Source of the DNA: Phymatolithon calcareum
Taxonomy: Eukaryota; Rhodophyta; Florideophyceae; Hapalidiales
Assembly: GCA_977006965.1 (NCBI GenBank)
Contig: OZ345356.1
Coordinates: 2,542,001-2,606,000, forward strand
DNA: 64,000 bases
Reading direction: 5' to 3'
This document shows, in pieces, positions 41,796-53,675 of the stretch (within the stretch, counting starts at the first letter, position 1; every line of letters starts with the position of its first letter). The translations under genes and the position numbers were made by a program. The notes under the pieces were generated by a model. The model was given only the letters and a program-made list of their open reading frames with translations, did not search any database and had not been told where the DNA came from.

Positions 41796-42929
41796 CGACA
41801 GCAGAAACCGCACAATATCGGTTCAGATCGCGCACACTTTTACCATGTCAAGTGGTTAAACCAGCAACACTGAAGTACTTCTTTCAAACACGCTTGAGCG
41901 ATGGTATAGCTTCCATATTTTGCAACATATAATCCATCATCGCGGGGATTCTCTGTTCTCAAGACAGCACACTAAAATAACATGCGGAGGACTGCCTGTG
42001 ATTGTCAACCGTGCAGCAATGGGCTGTAAGCGACAGTCAAATTGGATATAAATTTATCTGCTTTCTTGGCCATCCGCCGCCCTCCCCAAGAACGAAATAT
42101 CTGAATTTGAGCCATCGAAACTATACGCCTCCGATGTAGTGCAATGCAGAAGGCAAAACCACCACGCACACACACAGGAAGGAGGAGGACAAACAGAATG
42201 AAAGGGAGCGTTAGTAGTTGCGGCAGAGCTTGTAAGTGCGTCACGATCGTAGAACGGGAACATCCTAGTGTCCGTGAGGCCGTCGCCTCTAAGGCGGAAT
42301 GGATGATCGCGTCGCCTCGAAGGCGGAATGGATAGGATCGTCGTTGCGAAAGCGGAAAGAAACGGAAAGAACGTCGCTTGGATGGCGGAATGCAAGAACT
42401 GTCGGGATCCTTGAACATTGTGTGTCGGGATCATGCGGCGAACGACTCAACGTCCCTGGCTTGGGGTAGTAAGAGAGACGCACACACAAAGGTCAGATAG
42501 ATGAGGTTTGCCCCGTGCGCGAACGCGGATGCAACGTTGTGAATTGCATGATACAGCGGCACGAAGATGCGGTGATGGATGTGAATGGGGAACATCCACC
42601 CGAAGTGTCAACGGGTCGAGCTAGCGACAGATGGGAGCGCAAAACCAAACAGTTGAGTCTACGAGCGGGATTCACCGCCCTCTTTACTTTGGGTCGGCGT
42701 CGTCGAGATTTGTAACCACTCGAGGTGATCTCTAAGCTATCTTACAGTGCATGCGAGACAACGTGTACTACTGGTCCATGAGGGATCACGATACTAACTC
42801 ACGAGTCATTTCCAGACCAATGGGATGGAAGTAATGTACAAGCGTCGGTCGCGAGAAAAGGAAGGCGTCCCCATCATCTGGCGGGAGCAATGCGATACCG
42901 GTGGGCACGACATCCGAGACGTTTCCAGC
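41796..42929. repeat. Repeat module M, copy 2
   Basis: Same content as M1 with small differences, interrupted upstream by the foldback element. The CTAAGGCGGAATGGAT-type repeats near 42.29 kb and the 66-codon plus ORF (42515-42715) are retained. Confidence 0.6.
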
Positions 42930-42931
42930 AC

Positions 42932-43016
42932 GCAGGCACAGATTGACATGATGTCAATCTGTGCCTGCATCATGATTCCGCAGCGAAACGGTGATGATCA
43001 CCGTTTCGGTGCGGAA
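42932..43016. repeat. Palindrome pair, copy 2 (junction of units 1 and 2)
   Basis: The perfect 37-bp palindrome lies at 42932-42968 and the 41-bp palindrome at 42976-43016, identical to the pair at 28693-28777. The base left of the first (42929) is C, as at 57168 and unlike A at 28690. The base right of it (42969) is A, as at 28730 and unlike G at 57208. This junction is therefore hybrid. Confidence 0.9.
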
Positions 43017-43260
43017 AACATGGGCGTGTACTGTTGGTATTGAATGTGAAATCAATTGATGGTACGGAAGAAGCATACATGATAAACTATCTAGCATGTA
43101 TGCTTCTAAGGTGCCGCGGCACTTTCCTTGGTAGTTGGGGCACAATGATAGTCCCCTCTCACTGCTGTAAATACGACACAAGCGATCGACCATAGAAGGA
43201 GGGACAACAAATACATATCGGAGACTGGACAGAAATGAAATGAAAATGAACTTCAGTTCA

Positions 43261-43879
43261 GGCTCGGTCTATACCGAGTGGTTTTGTGTTGAGTCTGGAA
43301 GCAGTACTGTAATTCATTTCGCGGCCACTTCCAAATTAGTCTATACCGGATTTGCTGTGTTCGTGTTCGTTGAAGCAATTCCGTAATTTTTGGAGCCCCT
43401 CCTCAAGGACATTGTTCTGTACTTGTTCTCAACTCTCCTACTCATTTTATACTGAGTAAATGCGCTGGAACGACATCCGGTCGCGGCTCTTGGATGGGGA
43501 TCTATATCGAGAGCTCAGTCCATTGTCCACCAATGAGTCTACTAGAGACAAAAGTACTGTGAGTACACTGGTGGTGACGATCGCTGGGTTGGTGCTGTCC
43601 ATCGTGTTGGCTCGGAACATGCATCGAGAAGGGAGTTGAAAGGGACTTATGTACTGTAGCGCGCGCCAAAATGCAAATTCGCGCCAAATGCGGACACGAC
43701 AGTTATGTTAACTTCTTGACCGCGGGAAAGAAGTTAACATTTTTGTCGTGTTCGTTTGCTTCCATCTCATCGCTGGCAGTTTTGTCATAGCGCTTCACAG
43801 AAGCGACCAACCAGTTATATATCGCAAATTTCAAAACTGCTTCCGAACACAACACAAAAAATCCGGTATAGACCGAGCC
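43261..43879. mobile_element. 619-bp non-autonomous TIR element, copy 2
   Basis: Duplicate of the element at 29022-29640, with the same ends and TCA flanks. It was carried by the tandem duplication rather than inserted again. Confidence 0.9.
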
Positions 43880-44777
43880 TCATTCTCTATATCATAATTT
43901 CATTTCCATCGACATGCCGAAGGCTCGATCGAGCACTCAGCAGATAACATCCCCTACTTATGATAGTGACCATCGCTTCATTTCCAGAAATCCGTAATGC
44001 CAACACACTGTCAATTTCCGGTTCGCTCCAAAAAGACAACTCCAGAAGTCGTGAAGCAGCCCAGGCATCATCTAGTGGGGCTCACTGTTCCGAGGCACTG
44101 TGCCAGATGGGAGGACAATATGAACCATGAGACCCTGCGAACGAGCGACTCGTCGACATGGAACATCAATCACTTCCTGTTTCCCACTCGTGTGGAACTC
44201 ATCCACATGGAATTCCGCGGCTTTCGCAAATCTGGAAGAGAGTTATCACTTCGACCTTTCGAATTAGACGTTCTGAACAACAGAAAGCTTGTGGGTCGTT
44301 TGCGTTGGAGAAAACCGCAGCAGCGGAGGCCCAGACGCAAGTGCTTGTTTTCGTTTCTCTTCAGAATCCTTGATGGGTTGAATTCCAGTTCTAGCACCAT
44401 TTTCTTGTTTACTCTACACGAATATACCGTATTCCAAATTTCGGGGCGGACGGCCCTCTAGGCCGCATCGTCGAATTCTTGTCTGGAGCCTTCGCGAAAA
44501 GGGCTCACACAAGATTTCAAGCTTTCGCCTTCTTCCATCCATGCAACCTCCGGTGCCGCAGCTCGCGCGAGGCCCTGATTCCCATCACCGTCACCGCCAC
44601 AGCGCCGCACAAGTAACCTCCTTCGCACAACATATGTTTTCCGCCATTGCACTGCTGTTGTGTCCCGCATAGCATCACATCACCGTCTTAAAGCCCCCAC
44701 AGAGCAGAGCTGGGCGGCACGGTGTGGCTTTGCGAGCGAGTCACCGCATCGTCATTCCACGTCTCTTTGCGCGCGTT

Positions 44778-45109
44778 CGTAAAAGGGCTGGCGTCGACGA
44801 GTTCCCCTTCGCGGCTCATCTTGTTTCGGAGGAGAAGGAGTAGCTTTCCTGGGAGGCCGTCGAAATTGCACGTGTTGGCGTATCGGACAGACTCTATTGT
44901 CTATCCTCTCCAAGGAGTTGAACAAGGCTTATTGTCTTGATGCACTCAGACGTGCAAACTACAAGTTCCATGGGCTACAGAAGGTTTTCATTTTGAACAA
45001 GTAGGGATTTACGAAAGATGAATATGCGGAGCTGAAAGCGGCCGGTCACATCATCCCGGATGGGTGTTAATGCAAGATCTTAACGAGCAAGGATCTGCTC
45101 AACTTTTAA
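44778..45109 (+). pseudogene. RPL10 fragment with internal deletion, copy in Y3
   Basis: Duplicate of 30539-30870, with the same two TAG codons and the same internal deletion. Confidence 0.85.
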
Positions 45110-46786
45110 TCACGGTTTTACTGAGTGTCCTTGTTGGAGGACAAGCACTGTATAGTGAAGCAGGGAGATGTTTAATCGGTTGCGTGTATCATTGGCAAGT
45201 AAAGAAATCTTTCTTGTAGCTATCCGTTCACCATTGTGGGGCTGTGGAATTCTCTTTTATTGTTTGGCGCGCTTAGAATCCAAGTGCGGTCAAAGCGTAC
45301 AAACATTTAGTTGCAGTTGTCTTTTTTCGCGAGGCGACGGGGAATGGAACGACATGAATGATTTGTTCTGGTGCTGTCCTGACGTCCTGACGCATTGAAG
45401 TAGTACATAGCGTATAAACCGGCGCTCTTACGCCAGAGACGACGGCTACGAGGGTGCGCGGCACGAGGGCATGAAGAAATGTACGCCAATTTTCGTCCCA
45501 CGACGGCAGAACAGAAGATGTTTTCTACCATCATGAGGAGCGTGGAAAAAGCAAAACTACCGCGCGGCGGGCGTTTAAAAACCTAGTCAAACTTGACTCC
45601 GACATCTCAACTGACTCGAACATAGCGAAAATTACTGCTGTGGAGAGAAACAGCTTCGTCAACACAGTTTGCGGGATAAGGAGCATGAAAGACCAGCGCA
45701 GCAAAGTGAGTGACAAGTACGGACACTGGAGATGGTTTACATAACTCTTCCTTTCCGCCTGTGGAAGCGGAAGAACCGCGACTGCAATGGCGCCTCTTGC
45801 CGGAGCGGCCGATGCCTACCATGATACACAACATGGCGCAAAAGTAATAGGGCCGGCAGTGTTGATGCGAGTGCATTTTCTCTCTCGCCAATGCGACGGA
45901 GCCAAGCAAAGCGGTTTCCGGAACCACTTGCTCACGGGCCAGGAGCTGCAGGTCAACAGTTGATGAGATCTTGAGATTGATGCCACGTTCGGAATGGATC
46001 TCAACAGCACGACTTTTCAGTGAAGCAAAGCATTCGGAAATCCGACAGGTTCCCATCGTGTACTATCAAATTCGTCCACTGAAACACATCGCTTATGCCC
46101 TATTGATTACAGTAGGCGATAGAGGAGATTCGTCCGGACGCACGACGGCGCCGATTGCAGACTATGCATAAAAAACGGCCGGCAAAGGCGGACGGAAACA
46201 GAGATTCGACGGAGGATGAGCTTCGCAGTCCCGAGTCGGCGCCCTACGGCCACACAGTCATTTGCCCCTCTTGATCTCCTTCCAGAAGACGATGCAGTCA
46301 TTGAGGGCGAAGAACTCATCGTCGAAACCCGGGAGAAACGACCTCTTCGGAACGAGCAATTAAGAGCACATGATCTTGACAAGATGATTCGCACGCACAT
46401 ACACTATGTCGTACCTTTAACGAATGAAATGGCGGTAAGGAACAACTGATGTCGGAGCCGCTCCAGAGCGGCGAGGAGTACGTTAGATGACTAGCCGTCG
46501 GGAGTACAAAGGGTGAGAATCCACATGAAACGACAGGTAAGAAAAAAGGCACAAGTCGTGTCCGATGGCGGTCCCAGTGGTTTGGGGTTTGTTTTTTGAT
46601 AACCCAAGAGTAGGTCTCTCTACAGGGCAGTTGCATTTCTTTCCCATTGTTAGTCAGGTCCTCCTCAAAAGTCTTTCGACGGCAGGAACCGCTCAACATC
46701 GCTGCAAGTGGTTCACACTCATACCTGATGTCGCTGCCAATACTGCAATATTTCTTTCAGAGCTGGTTCCGTGATCACCTGCGTCT

Positions 46787-49700
46787 TTATGTTGAAAACA
46801 TGTAGTGCATAATCGCGGGGGTTCCACTTTCATTAACACTGCAGGCTATAGTAACACGCCGAGGACTCCCAGCTCTAGTGGGGGCTGGCGCTACGGCAAT
46901 GCACGACACATCATTGTTCAATTGGGCATCAACGGACGGACATTTTTTCAGATCCGCCGCAGACTCACAGCATGAAATTCGTGCTTTGCCATAGCTTGTC
47001 CCCACTGTACGCACATCCAGGTGGCTGCTAGTGCCTGTTCCTAGGAACAGCTTAACATTGCTCTCTGCCCGTGCGACGCACGACAGGGTGCGGAAACCGT
47101 TCGTAATGTCTACACATAGATCTCTCAATTCGTCGAGGAACTCAACAGGAGATATTGAGCCCCGGTCGCCGAGACAAGATGTGATAGTGTGCCCGTCTTT
47201 CAGAGCAAATAGATGACCAAAAAAACCATCGTAGGTACTGGCGGAAACCGAAAGACAGTGCTCTCCATCCTGCGACACGAAGAGCCAGGGGTTACAGGGG
47301 TTACGCACGTGCTTATCGGCAGGAATTACAGTCAGTGTTGTTACATCCTCCTTACCGTCCCAAATCCTGATCTCACCAGACTTATCGGAAGACACAATGC
47401 GTCGATTATCTGACCATCTCACATCGAATACACTCCTGGTGTGACCAATCAGTACGACGTGCAACTTCTTTGACTTCAAGTTCAACACTCGAATGGACTT
47501 GTCCGCACTGCCTGATACTGCAAACTCTTCATCATCGCTAACATCAATGCAGGTAACGACACCAGAGTGCGCAGTCTCAAAAGAGCCACAGTCAACCCCA
47601 GTGCTTGAACTCCACATGGATAACATCCCACTCCTGTGTCCAGCAAGAACGATGTCTCGCTTAGGGGCAATAGTGACTGTCGAAACAGGGTCTATGATAT
47701 TTTTTCCACTCGACACCGTTGGTCTGCCGCCAGCAGCTCCAGTCGAACGTAAAACACGGATCGTGCCATCGGTACATCCTACAGCGATCATCCGCTCACA
47801 CTTTCTGGATACCAATGCGCATATCCGCATAAACCCTGAAGACACATCATAATTTGTAATGAGCCTCAAATCTTTGGCAGAATACTCCATAACTGAAGCG
47901 TTCACTCCAACGAACAGGCGACCGCCTGCAACTACTCCAGTTGCACCAAGGGGCTCTTCAAGAAGAGAAAGACACATAGAATCCCCACAAACAACCCCCG
48001 AGACTTCATGCACTTTGATCCAATCTCGTCGATTTTCCGACGCAACATCCCATACTTCAACGACTCCAGTTTCTAATGCCATGAACAGTGATGAGCCCGT
48101 CGGAGAGAGAGCGATGGACCAAATTCCTTCTCCTTCTCCTCGTACGTGCTCAGTGGGCTTCCTTTCAGAAGTATCTCCTTCCACTGAATCTGCCTTTTTC
48201 CAGAACAAGAGGCTTTCTTGAAGGACAGCCACGACAAAATCTCCCGACTGAGAAATCGCAATCTTTGCCGGAAAAATATCAAAGTAAATATCTCCGGTAG
48301 GCAAAGAAAATCTCCATACCTCCTCGTACGAGAGCGGTTCATCTCCATCTTTACGCTTCCAATATATTACATCTCTGGTGAAGCAACCGACAACTCGAAG
48401 GCCATTCTTAGATACCGCAAAACCCATGGGTCCACCACCTTTTGTCCCGGAAAAAAATTTGTATTCTCCGTCCTGAGATAGTCCTCCAGCATTGTCCTTC
48501 GCGACTATCATCACACGCAGCGCGGGGAGTTCAAGAACAAACACAAAATAAGATCTTTCACGCTCGCAGTTCGCCACGGCAACATCGAACACTTTACCGC
48601 TTCCTACATGAAGAGCAAGATCTGTGGAAATAACTTTGCGGATTTGGACACCGTCTTCGCCCCCACAAACAATGTGCTCTCCATCACCAAGGTCTGCAAC
48701 AGGCACATTGTGGCCCATTCCTGGTTTTCGGTTAACCAAAATATCCGATGCCATCCGCGGGTCCACCGACATGCGCGAAAAACATCCATTCCGAGCTCGT
48801 AACCAAGCTCCACGCACGTTCTTCTCTGTACTCCATATCAGCTTCTCAAAAACTTCGACTTCAAACTCTGAATAACGTCCAGTCACCTTTTCCTCATGAA
48901 TACGGCCCGCAATATGCCATGCCAAAGCAGAGTCCATCTCGCCAGGGATACTGGTGTACGCATTCTCTGGAGCTAGCTGAACAACTCGCCGCAACAAATG
49001 GATCGGTCGAACATACGATTGCTGCTGCTCTCCACCACAACCGAGAACTGACTCCGCCATCATAGAATCAGAGATAACTCCCACTCGACCATGCGCCGCA
49101 CCACGACCACGCACCCACCGATAATCAGTCAACACCCGCACCATCTCTTTTTCAGACTCTTTTGAACAATCTCTGTATGCTTCACAAAGGTGACTGAACA
49201 AGTTCTGCCCAAGATGCTGGCTGACAGACTTTGCAGGCACACTTGGAAGTTCATCTTCATCGCAAAACCGCTCTGAAAAAAAGCACACTGACGCCCAATG
49301 TACTTCAGTGCGTTTCCGTCCGAACGTAGACTTGCATCCTGAGAGGAGTAGGAGATGCCCATTAATTGAAGCTCGTGCATCATCGCCATTGACGTAAAAA
49401 GAAGACGAAACATCGGTGCAATATGCGTACTGCAAATCATGCACGCTGAATATCGCCTCGTCATCAGACTCCCCATGTCGCACGATCCGCCCCAACCCCA
49501 CATTTTCAAACATTTGGGCAACCTCTCTCGCTTCGAATGCTGACCTCAAATGCCACAGATGACGCAGTACTTCAAATGTTAAATGTGTCGCAGACTTATC
49601 CATTGCCTCCAAAGCAGTGTATCGTGAGCTCATGGGTCTGTCCGAAAACGACTTGTAGCTCGCGGAAAACTGTGAATCACAATCGGTCTGCCTCTCGCCA

Positions 49701-51922
49701 CGGCGAGTGCGAAATATATCATGACCGCGCTTGCACTCGTCCAAAAAGTTCAGACACTCCGACATAACGGCACAGATCCCTTCATGGCCCACGAATGAAA
49801 AAGCGTCTTCCCCTGACGATTTGGAAGCTAGGCCTCCATCCTTGCTCTCAATAGACGATAGAACAGCTTCTGCACCGCCACAACCACGACCAAGTTCACG
49901 AATCAAACTTCCAATCATGCCAATTGCCAAGGGAATACCACAAGAGAGCTTAAGTGCTCGTTTTCGAGGACATTCCCTTCGTGCTTGTTTCTGAGGACGG
50001 GCATAGCTATTGCTGCAATTCTCTTCAATACGATAGTTTCGATGATAGTCGTACAGCGCCTCAGCGATTTTCCAGTCGGGACTGTTGCCTTCTTCCAAAT
50101 TAAGACGCCCAAGGCGAACATGCTCCAACCCCGGAGCCTTCGACAAGTCATTGAATCTTGTCGACATGACCACAACGCTTCCATCACAACAAGCAATCTT
50201 GAATAATTCCGTCATCCAGTCTTTCACCTTTGAGTCAGCCGTAGGTTTCCAGACGTTATCGATCACCAGCAATATGCGGTGCGATGAAAAGAATCCACGA
50301 GCAAGGTTCACCGCATCTTCAACGTCCACTGCTGCCCGGATCCTTTCGGCGGTGAGGCGACCCCCGCAGTCTGCAACAATGCTCGCAATTCTATTCTTGA
50401 CCTTGGCGTCCGACACACCAGGACCAAGCTCGAGCCACAATATGGCACCGTCGTCAAAATGATTCAGCACCTCCGGGTCTGCGCACAGGAGCCTGCAAGC
50501 GCTAGTCTTGCCGACCCCTCCTTCCCCGCTCACCGACGCCACTGCAACTCGTCGCACCACGGTATCAGCGTTTGAACGTGGAAGAACATGACCTTTCAGT
50601 TGGGCAAGTGTTTGTTCCACAACTCCACACAACAACCCCTTCTTCAGTTCGGCAGAATCAGGGATACAGGGTTTAAATTCATCAATTATACCAGCAATGC
50701 CGTCCACCTTAGCATTAGTCTCCTTCGCATCGTCTTTCAATGCAACAATAGCGTCCTTCATCTCGGTAGCATCCTCCTTCAATTCGCCAACATCCTTCTT
50801 CACTTCATCAACATTCTTCTTCATCTCATCAACATCCTCCTTCAAGTCGCCAATATCCTTCTTAGCTTCGGCTACTTCTTTCAAAGTACCAACTACCAAC
50901 AGTCGCTCTGTCACACTGTCAACTTTCGTATTAAGCTCCTTGATATCTTCAGCATTCCATACGCGCTTGAACCAGCGTTGTAATAGATACTGCTCCACAT
51001 CTGCGGCAGCGTCCCACGACTTGCCGATGGCGTTAAACACATAATCAACCAACTTTTCGTTTTCGAACCCAGACCTCAAAATTTCAACAAAACATTTCAA
51101 TAGGAATAGAGAAGCCATATGTAGTTCCGTATGCGCCTTCTCCAGCTTAACCTTCCCTTCACGCTCCGTCGTTATCAGATACACAGTGCTTGCCGTCAAC
51201 GAAATAAATGCGAATACACTTCCGACCACACGAAGCGCGCTGAACGGCTGTGCCAAATCTTTCAAGTTTTTTGATGCTCCAGCTAGTGCGCGCATGAGCC
51301 CGGAGGTACAGTCGATCGGTTTTTTGCCAGTATCAAACAAAGACCACAAACGCTTTGCCCATCGCGCGGTTGATTCAGCCTGCTTATTCTCAGGGTTATC
51401 GAAATCGATGATGCCACGAGCAAGGTCAGGGACGGAAAGATTGAATCCGGGAATCAGTTCCTTCGAACGAATCTCTGTCATGATATGGTTGTGAAGCACG
51501 GAGAGCGGAGCAACACGCATGTGCAGGTCTTTGAGCCATTTGTTGCGTTCCTTATCATTCTTTGTAAAAAGCACCACGCTTTTCTTTCCTTCAGTGATGA
51601 TGACAGCATGGTCGACTGGACCACCATAAGGTTTGACGCGGTCGGCAACCACTCTTTCAATTGGACTGTCCTGCGAAAAGTCTTCCATTCGCTTCAGCTT
51701 GAGACAGAAAGCTGCTTCTCCATCGCGAAAGGAAAGTAACGATGACGGCGCGGTTCCCCCGGGCTTCACGGCGAGGAGACGTAAGTCGGACGACAGTGAA
51801 ACATAGAACTCGCTCGCCGTCGAACGACTTATCGATTTTGACTTGCCATGGACGGCTCGCATACGAGGAAACGGCGCGGAGGGTGTAGAGCACACGGAAG
51901 AGGATGACGGCACGGACGACAT
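46787..51922 (-). CDS. NLR5: intact PH-like / helical / coiled coil / NB-ARC / WD40 protein, 1711 aa
   Basis: Tandem twin of NLR4. The only protein difference I found is Ala here for Thr in the SHLCE-YRDC phrase (base 49180 against 34941), in the linker between the VHD region and the propeller. One further substitution (47033) is silent. All motifs are as in NLR4: P-loop Lys 472, Walker B Asp 555, VHD 827-829 and WD40 blades to the VNESGTPAIMHYMF end. The shared 5' flank includes the same leader and overlapping upstream frames, so both genes probably share regulation. The copies are too young to have diverged in function. Confidence 0.9.
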   Translation of the reverse strand: MSSVPSSSSVCSTPSAPFPRMRAVHGKSKSISRSTASEFYVSLSSDLRLLAVKPGGTAPSSLLSFRDGEAAFCLKLKRMEDFSQDSPIERVVADRVKPYGGPVDHAVIITEGKKSVVLFTKNDKERNKWLKDLHMRVAPLSVLHNHIMTEIRSKELIPGFNLSVPDLARGIIDFDNPENKQAESTARWAKRLWSLFDTGKKPIDCTSGLMRALAGASKNLKDLAQPFSALRVVGSVFAFISLTASTVYLITTEREGKVKLEKAHTELHMASLFLLKCFVEILRSGFENEKLVDYVFNAIGKSWDAAADVEQYLLQRWFKRVWNAEDIKELNTKVDSVTERLLVVGTLKEVAEAKKDIGDLKEDVDEMKKNVDEVKKDVGELKEDATEMKDAIVALKDDAKETNAKVDGIAGIIDEFKPCIPDSAELKKGLLCGVVEQTLAQLKGHVLPRSNADTVVRRVAVASVSGEGGVGKTSACRLLCADPEVLNHFDDGAILWLELGPGVSDAKVKNRIASIVADCGGRLTAERIRAAVDVEDAVNLARGFFSSHRILLVIDNVWKPTADSKVKDWMTELFKIACCDGSVVVMSTRFNDLSKAPGLEHVRLGRLNLEEGNSPDWKIAEALYDYHRNYRIEENCSNSYARPQKQARRECPRKRALKLSCGIPLAIGMIGSLIRELGRGCGGAEAVLSSIESKDGGLASKSSGEDAFSFVGHEGICAVMSECLNFLDECKRGHDIFRTRRGERQTDCDSQFSASYKSFSDRPMSSRYTALEAMDKSATHLTFEVLRHLWHLRSAFEAREVAQMFENVGLGRIVRHGESDDEAIFSVHDLQYAYCTDVSSSFYVNGDDARASINGHLLLLSGCKSTFGRKRTEVHWASVCFFSERFCDEDELPSVPAKSVSQHLGQNLFSHLCEAYRDCSKESEKEMVRVLTDYRWVRGRGAAHGRVGVISDSMMAESVLGCGGEQQQSYVRPIHLLRRVVQLAPENAYTSIPGEMDSALAWHIAGRIHEEKVTGRYSEFEVEVFEKLIWSTEKNVRGAWLRARNGCFSRMSVDPRMASDILVNRKPGMGHNVPVADLGDGEHIVCGGEDGVQIRKVISTDLALHVGSGKVFDVAVANCERERSYFVFVLELPALRVMIVAKDNAGGLSQDGEYKFFSGTKGGGPMGFAVSKNGLRVVGCFTRDVIYWKRKDGDEPLSYEEVWRFSLPTGDIYFDIFPAKIAISQSGDFVVAVLQESLLFWKKADSVEGDTSERKPTEHVRGEGEGIWSIALSPTGSSLFMALETGVVEVWDVASENRRDWIKVHEVSGVVCGDSMCLSLLEEPLGATGVVAGGRLFVGVNASVMEYSAKDLRLITNYDVSSGFMRICALVSRKCERMIAVGCTDGTIRVLRSTGAAGGRPTVSSGKNIIDPVSTVTIAPKRDIVLAGHRSGMLSMWSSSTGVDCGSFETAHSGVVTCIDVSDDEEFAVSGSADKSIRVLNLKSKKLHVVLIGHTRSVFDVRWSDNRRIVSSDKSGEIRIWDGKEDVTTLTVIPADKHVRNPCNPWLFVSQDGEHCLSVSASTYDGFFGHLFALKDGHTITSCLGDRGSISPVEFLDELRDLCVDITNGFRTLSCVARAESNVKLFLGTGTSSHLDVRTVGTSYGKARISCCESAADLKKCPSVDAQLNNDVSCIAVAPAPTRAGSPRRVTIACSVNESGTPAIMHYMFST
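50747..50872 (-). repeat. Coding 21-bp minisatellite (coiled coil of NLR5)
   Basis: Same six-unit heptad-encoding repeat as 36508-36633. Confidence 0.85.
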
Positions 51923-52879
51923 GGTGGACAGAGGGGCGATAAGGGGACGGTTTGCGGCTGAGGGAGATGGCTTGAGCGCGCGGTGACGAGAATTTGTAGC
52001 GGTGCAATGTGCATGGGTTTACGCAGAAGCGTCACACCGGGAAATCAATCGTTTCCTTGTTGTCCCCGAACATTGCTGAGATGTAGAAATTGTTCTCAGA
52101 GATGAATTAATTCCACGTTGACATAAAACCTGTGCGGCTTCCCGCCGGATGAAATTTGCTGCTCTGGATCAACCAGAAAGAGATTAAAGCTCAGCTAAAA
52201 TTCACAAGCATCACTGATACTGATTATAAATCAACAATCAAGTTGATAAATCAAATGTGGTTTTGCAAGATCATCTTGCCAAAATGTAACGATCACATTT
52301 TTAGAGCGGCACAAAACAGAGAATGTGTAATAAAATGAAATTATTTTCACACTATCCATTTTCGGTTGATTAATTGACTAATCAATAAGCGCGCTGCGAA
52401 ATAATCGGCTGATTATGATATGATAGTTCATACAAGAATTTTTCGTTGATGCTCATCCCTATCATACTTTGATCTCTCTCCAACTCCACTGCCACGACAT
52501 GCGTTCTGAGCGAACGTTCCTATTCCATACCGTCCGTGTTGTCGGGGCCTTGCATTGCTAAATCGGCAGAAGCTATCCATCCGGATTGTGAATTGCGGAC
52601 AATTCATTCGACGAGTCACTGTTCCTAACAGTTACTCGTGAGTATCGATAGTGCAGCATGCTCAAAGCGCCTCAGCTTGCACTACAAGATCTTGTTCCTG
52701 CCGTCACAGTGTTAGTGCAAGGGCCTCAGCATCCTCCACGCGGCACAATGAACAAATGTTTTATGGCGTTATCTCTCTGATATTTCTTGTCGCTTAGCAC
52801 TGCGTCGCCACCTTCCTAAACCTGCTGTAAGGTTTTCCGCTACCGTACCACATTCCACATAACTCCCTGAACGTCCTGT

Positions 52880-53307
52880 ATGCCTGATTTCGCATTCTTG
52901 GTGCTGCTCTGCGCAATCTCGACTCTTCCGCTCAGCGCAACCGCGCTGCTCGAAGCGTCATGCGCAGTTTCACTGTGCGATTTCTTTAGTGAAGATGGAA
53001 CAACACTTGAACAACCGGGGGTTGCAAATGCAAACTTGGAAAAATGGAATGCTAGACTCAGTCTCGTCAACATATAATCAAGGAAAACACGGTCCGTGTT
53101 ATTACCGGAGCAGAAAACGCAAAGACACAAGCCGTCGTTTTCAACCCGCAAGGTTCAAATTCGTGGGCGGCAGAAGGTGCTCATTGTGAGCAAATTGGGG
53201 CTTAAAGCACCAAAGAGGACTGTGATGAACTTGACGGGGACAGTCCCATCATTAAAGATACATGTTTCTGTAAAATCCTGAGCAACAACGGCCTGCTCAA
53301 CCTTTAA
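52880..53307 (+). pseudogene. RPL10-derived cassette, copy in X4
   Basis: Duplicate of 38641-39068, with the same frame break and internal TAA. Confidence 0.65.
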
Positions 53308-53345
53308 TCATGTTTGCAATGGGTCATGATGAGAGGACAAGCAGC

Positions 53346-53675
53346 CTACAGTGAAGAAGATACATGTTTTAACTCGCTGCGCGTATCGTTGACAAGTAAA
53401 CGATCACTGCTCATATAAACTGACTCACCCAGCTCGCACGTTAGACCTTCCCTCCTTTCAATAAACGCGCGTAGAAACATTTGCCACTCGTGTTTTACGT
53501 GTTTAGAATCTAGTTCATGCTTCGGCTTGGGCGAAACGCATGTGACGACGAAAGATTCATTCCAAAGTTGTCTTTTCACTTGGGAGCAGCAGCTGGCGTA
53601 CAAGCTGGCGCTCCTCCGCACAGACATGGTCGCAACGACCGCCAGCGGCACGAGACAGAAGAAGATACGCCACAT
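53346..53675 (-). CDS. Small secreted-like protein, copy in X4, 109 aa
   Basis: Twin of 39107-39436, with Arg for His at one position. Same signal-peptide-like start and Cys pattern. Function is unknown. Confidence 0.4.
   Translation of the reverse strand: MWRIFFCLVPLAVVATMSVRRSASLYASCCSQVKRQLWNESFVVTCVSPKPKHELDSKHVKHEWQMFLRAFIERREGLTCELGESVYMSSDRLLVNDTRSELKHVSSSL

Larger units (their letters stand above)
28711..42949. repeat. Tandem duplication unit 1 (14,239 bp)
   Basis: Unit 1 repeats as unit 2 at an offset of exactly 14,239 bp. By eye I found only four substitutions: 32794/47033, 34941/49180, 38145/52384 and 39162/53401. The boundaries shown are set at the centre of the palindrome; the true breakpoint lies within 28691-28729 or its equivalents. 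The unit carries module Y2, NLR4, module X3 and module M2 up to the next palindrome. Confidence 0.92.
43039..46786. repeat. Repeat module Y, copy 3 (3' flank of NLR5)
   Basis: Appears identical to Y2 by eye. The hairpin and 12-bp palindrome are at 43069-43122, R1 at about 44.04-44.31 kb and R2 at about 44.37-44.45 kb. From 45.55 to 46.78 kb I recognise no gene. Confidence 0.75.
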
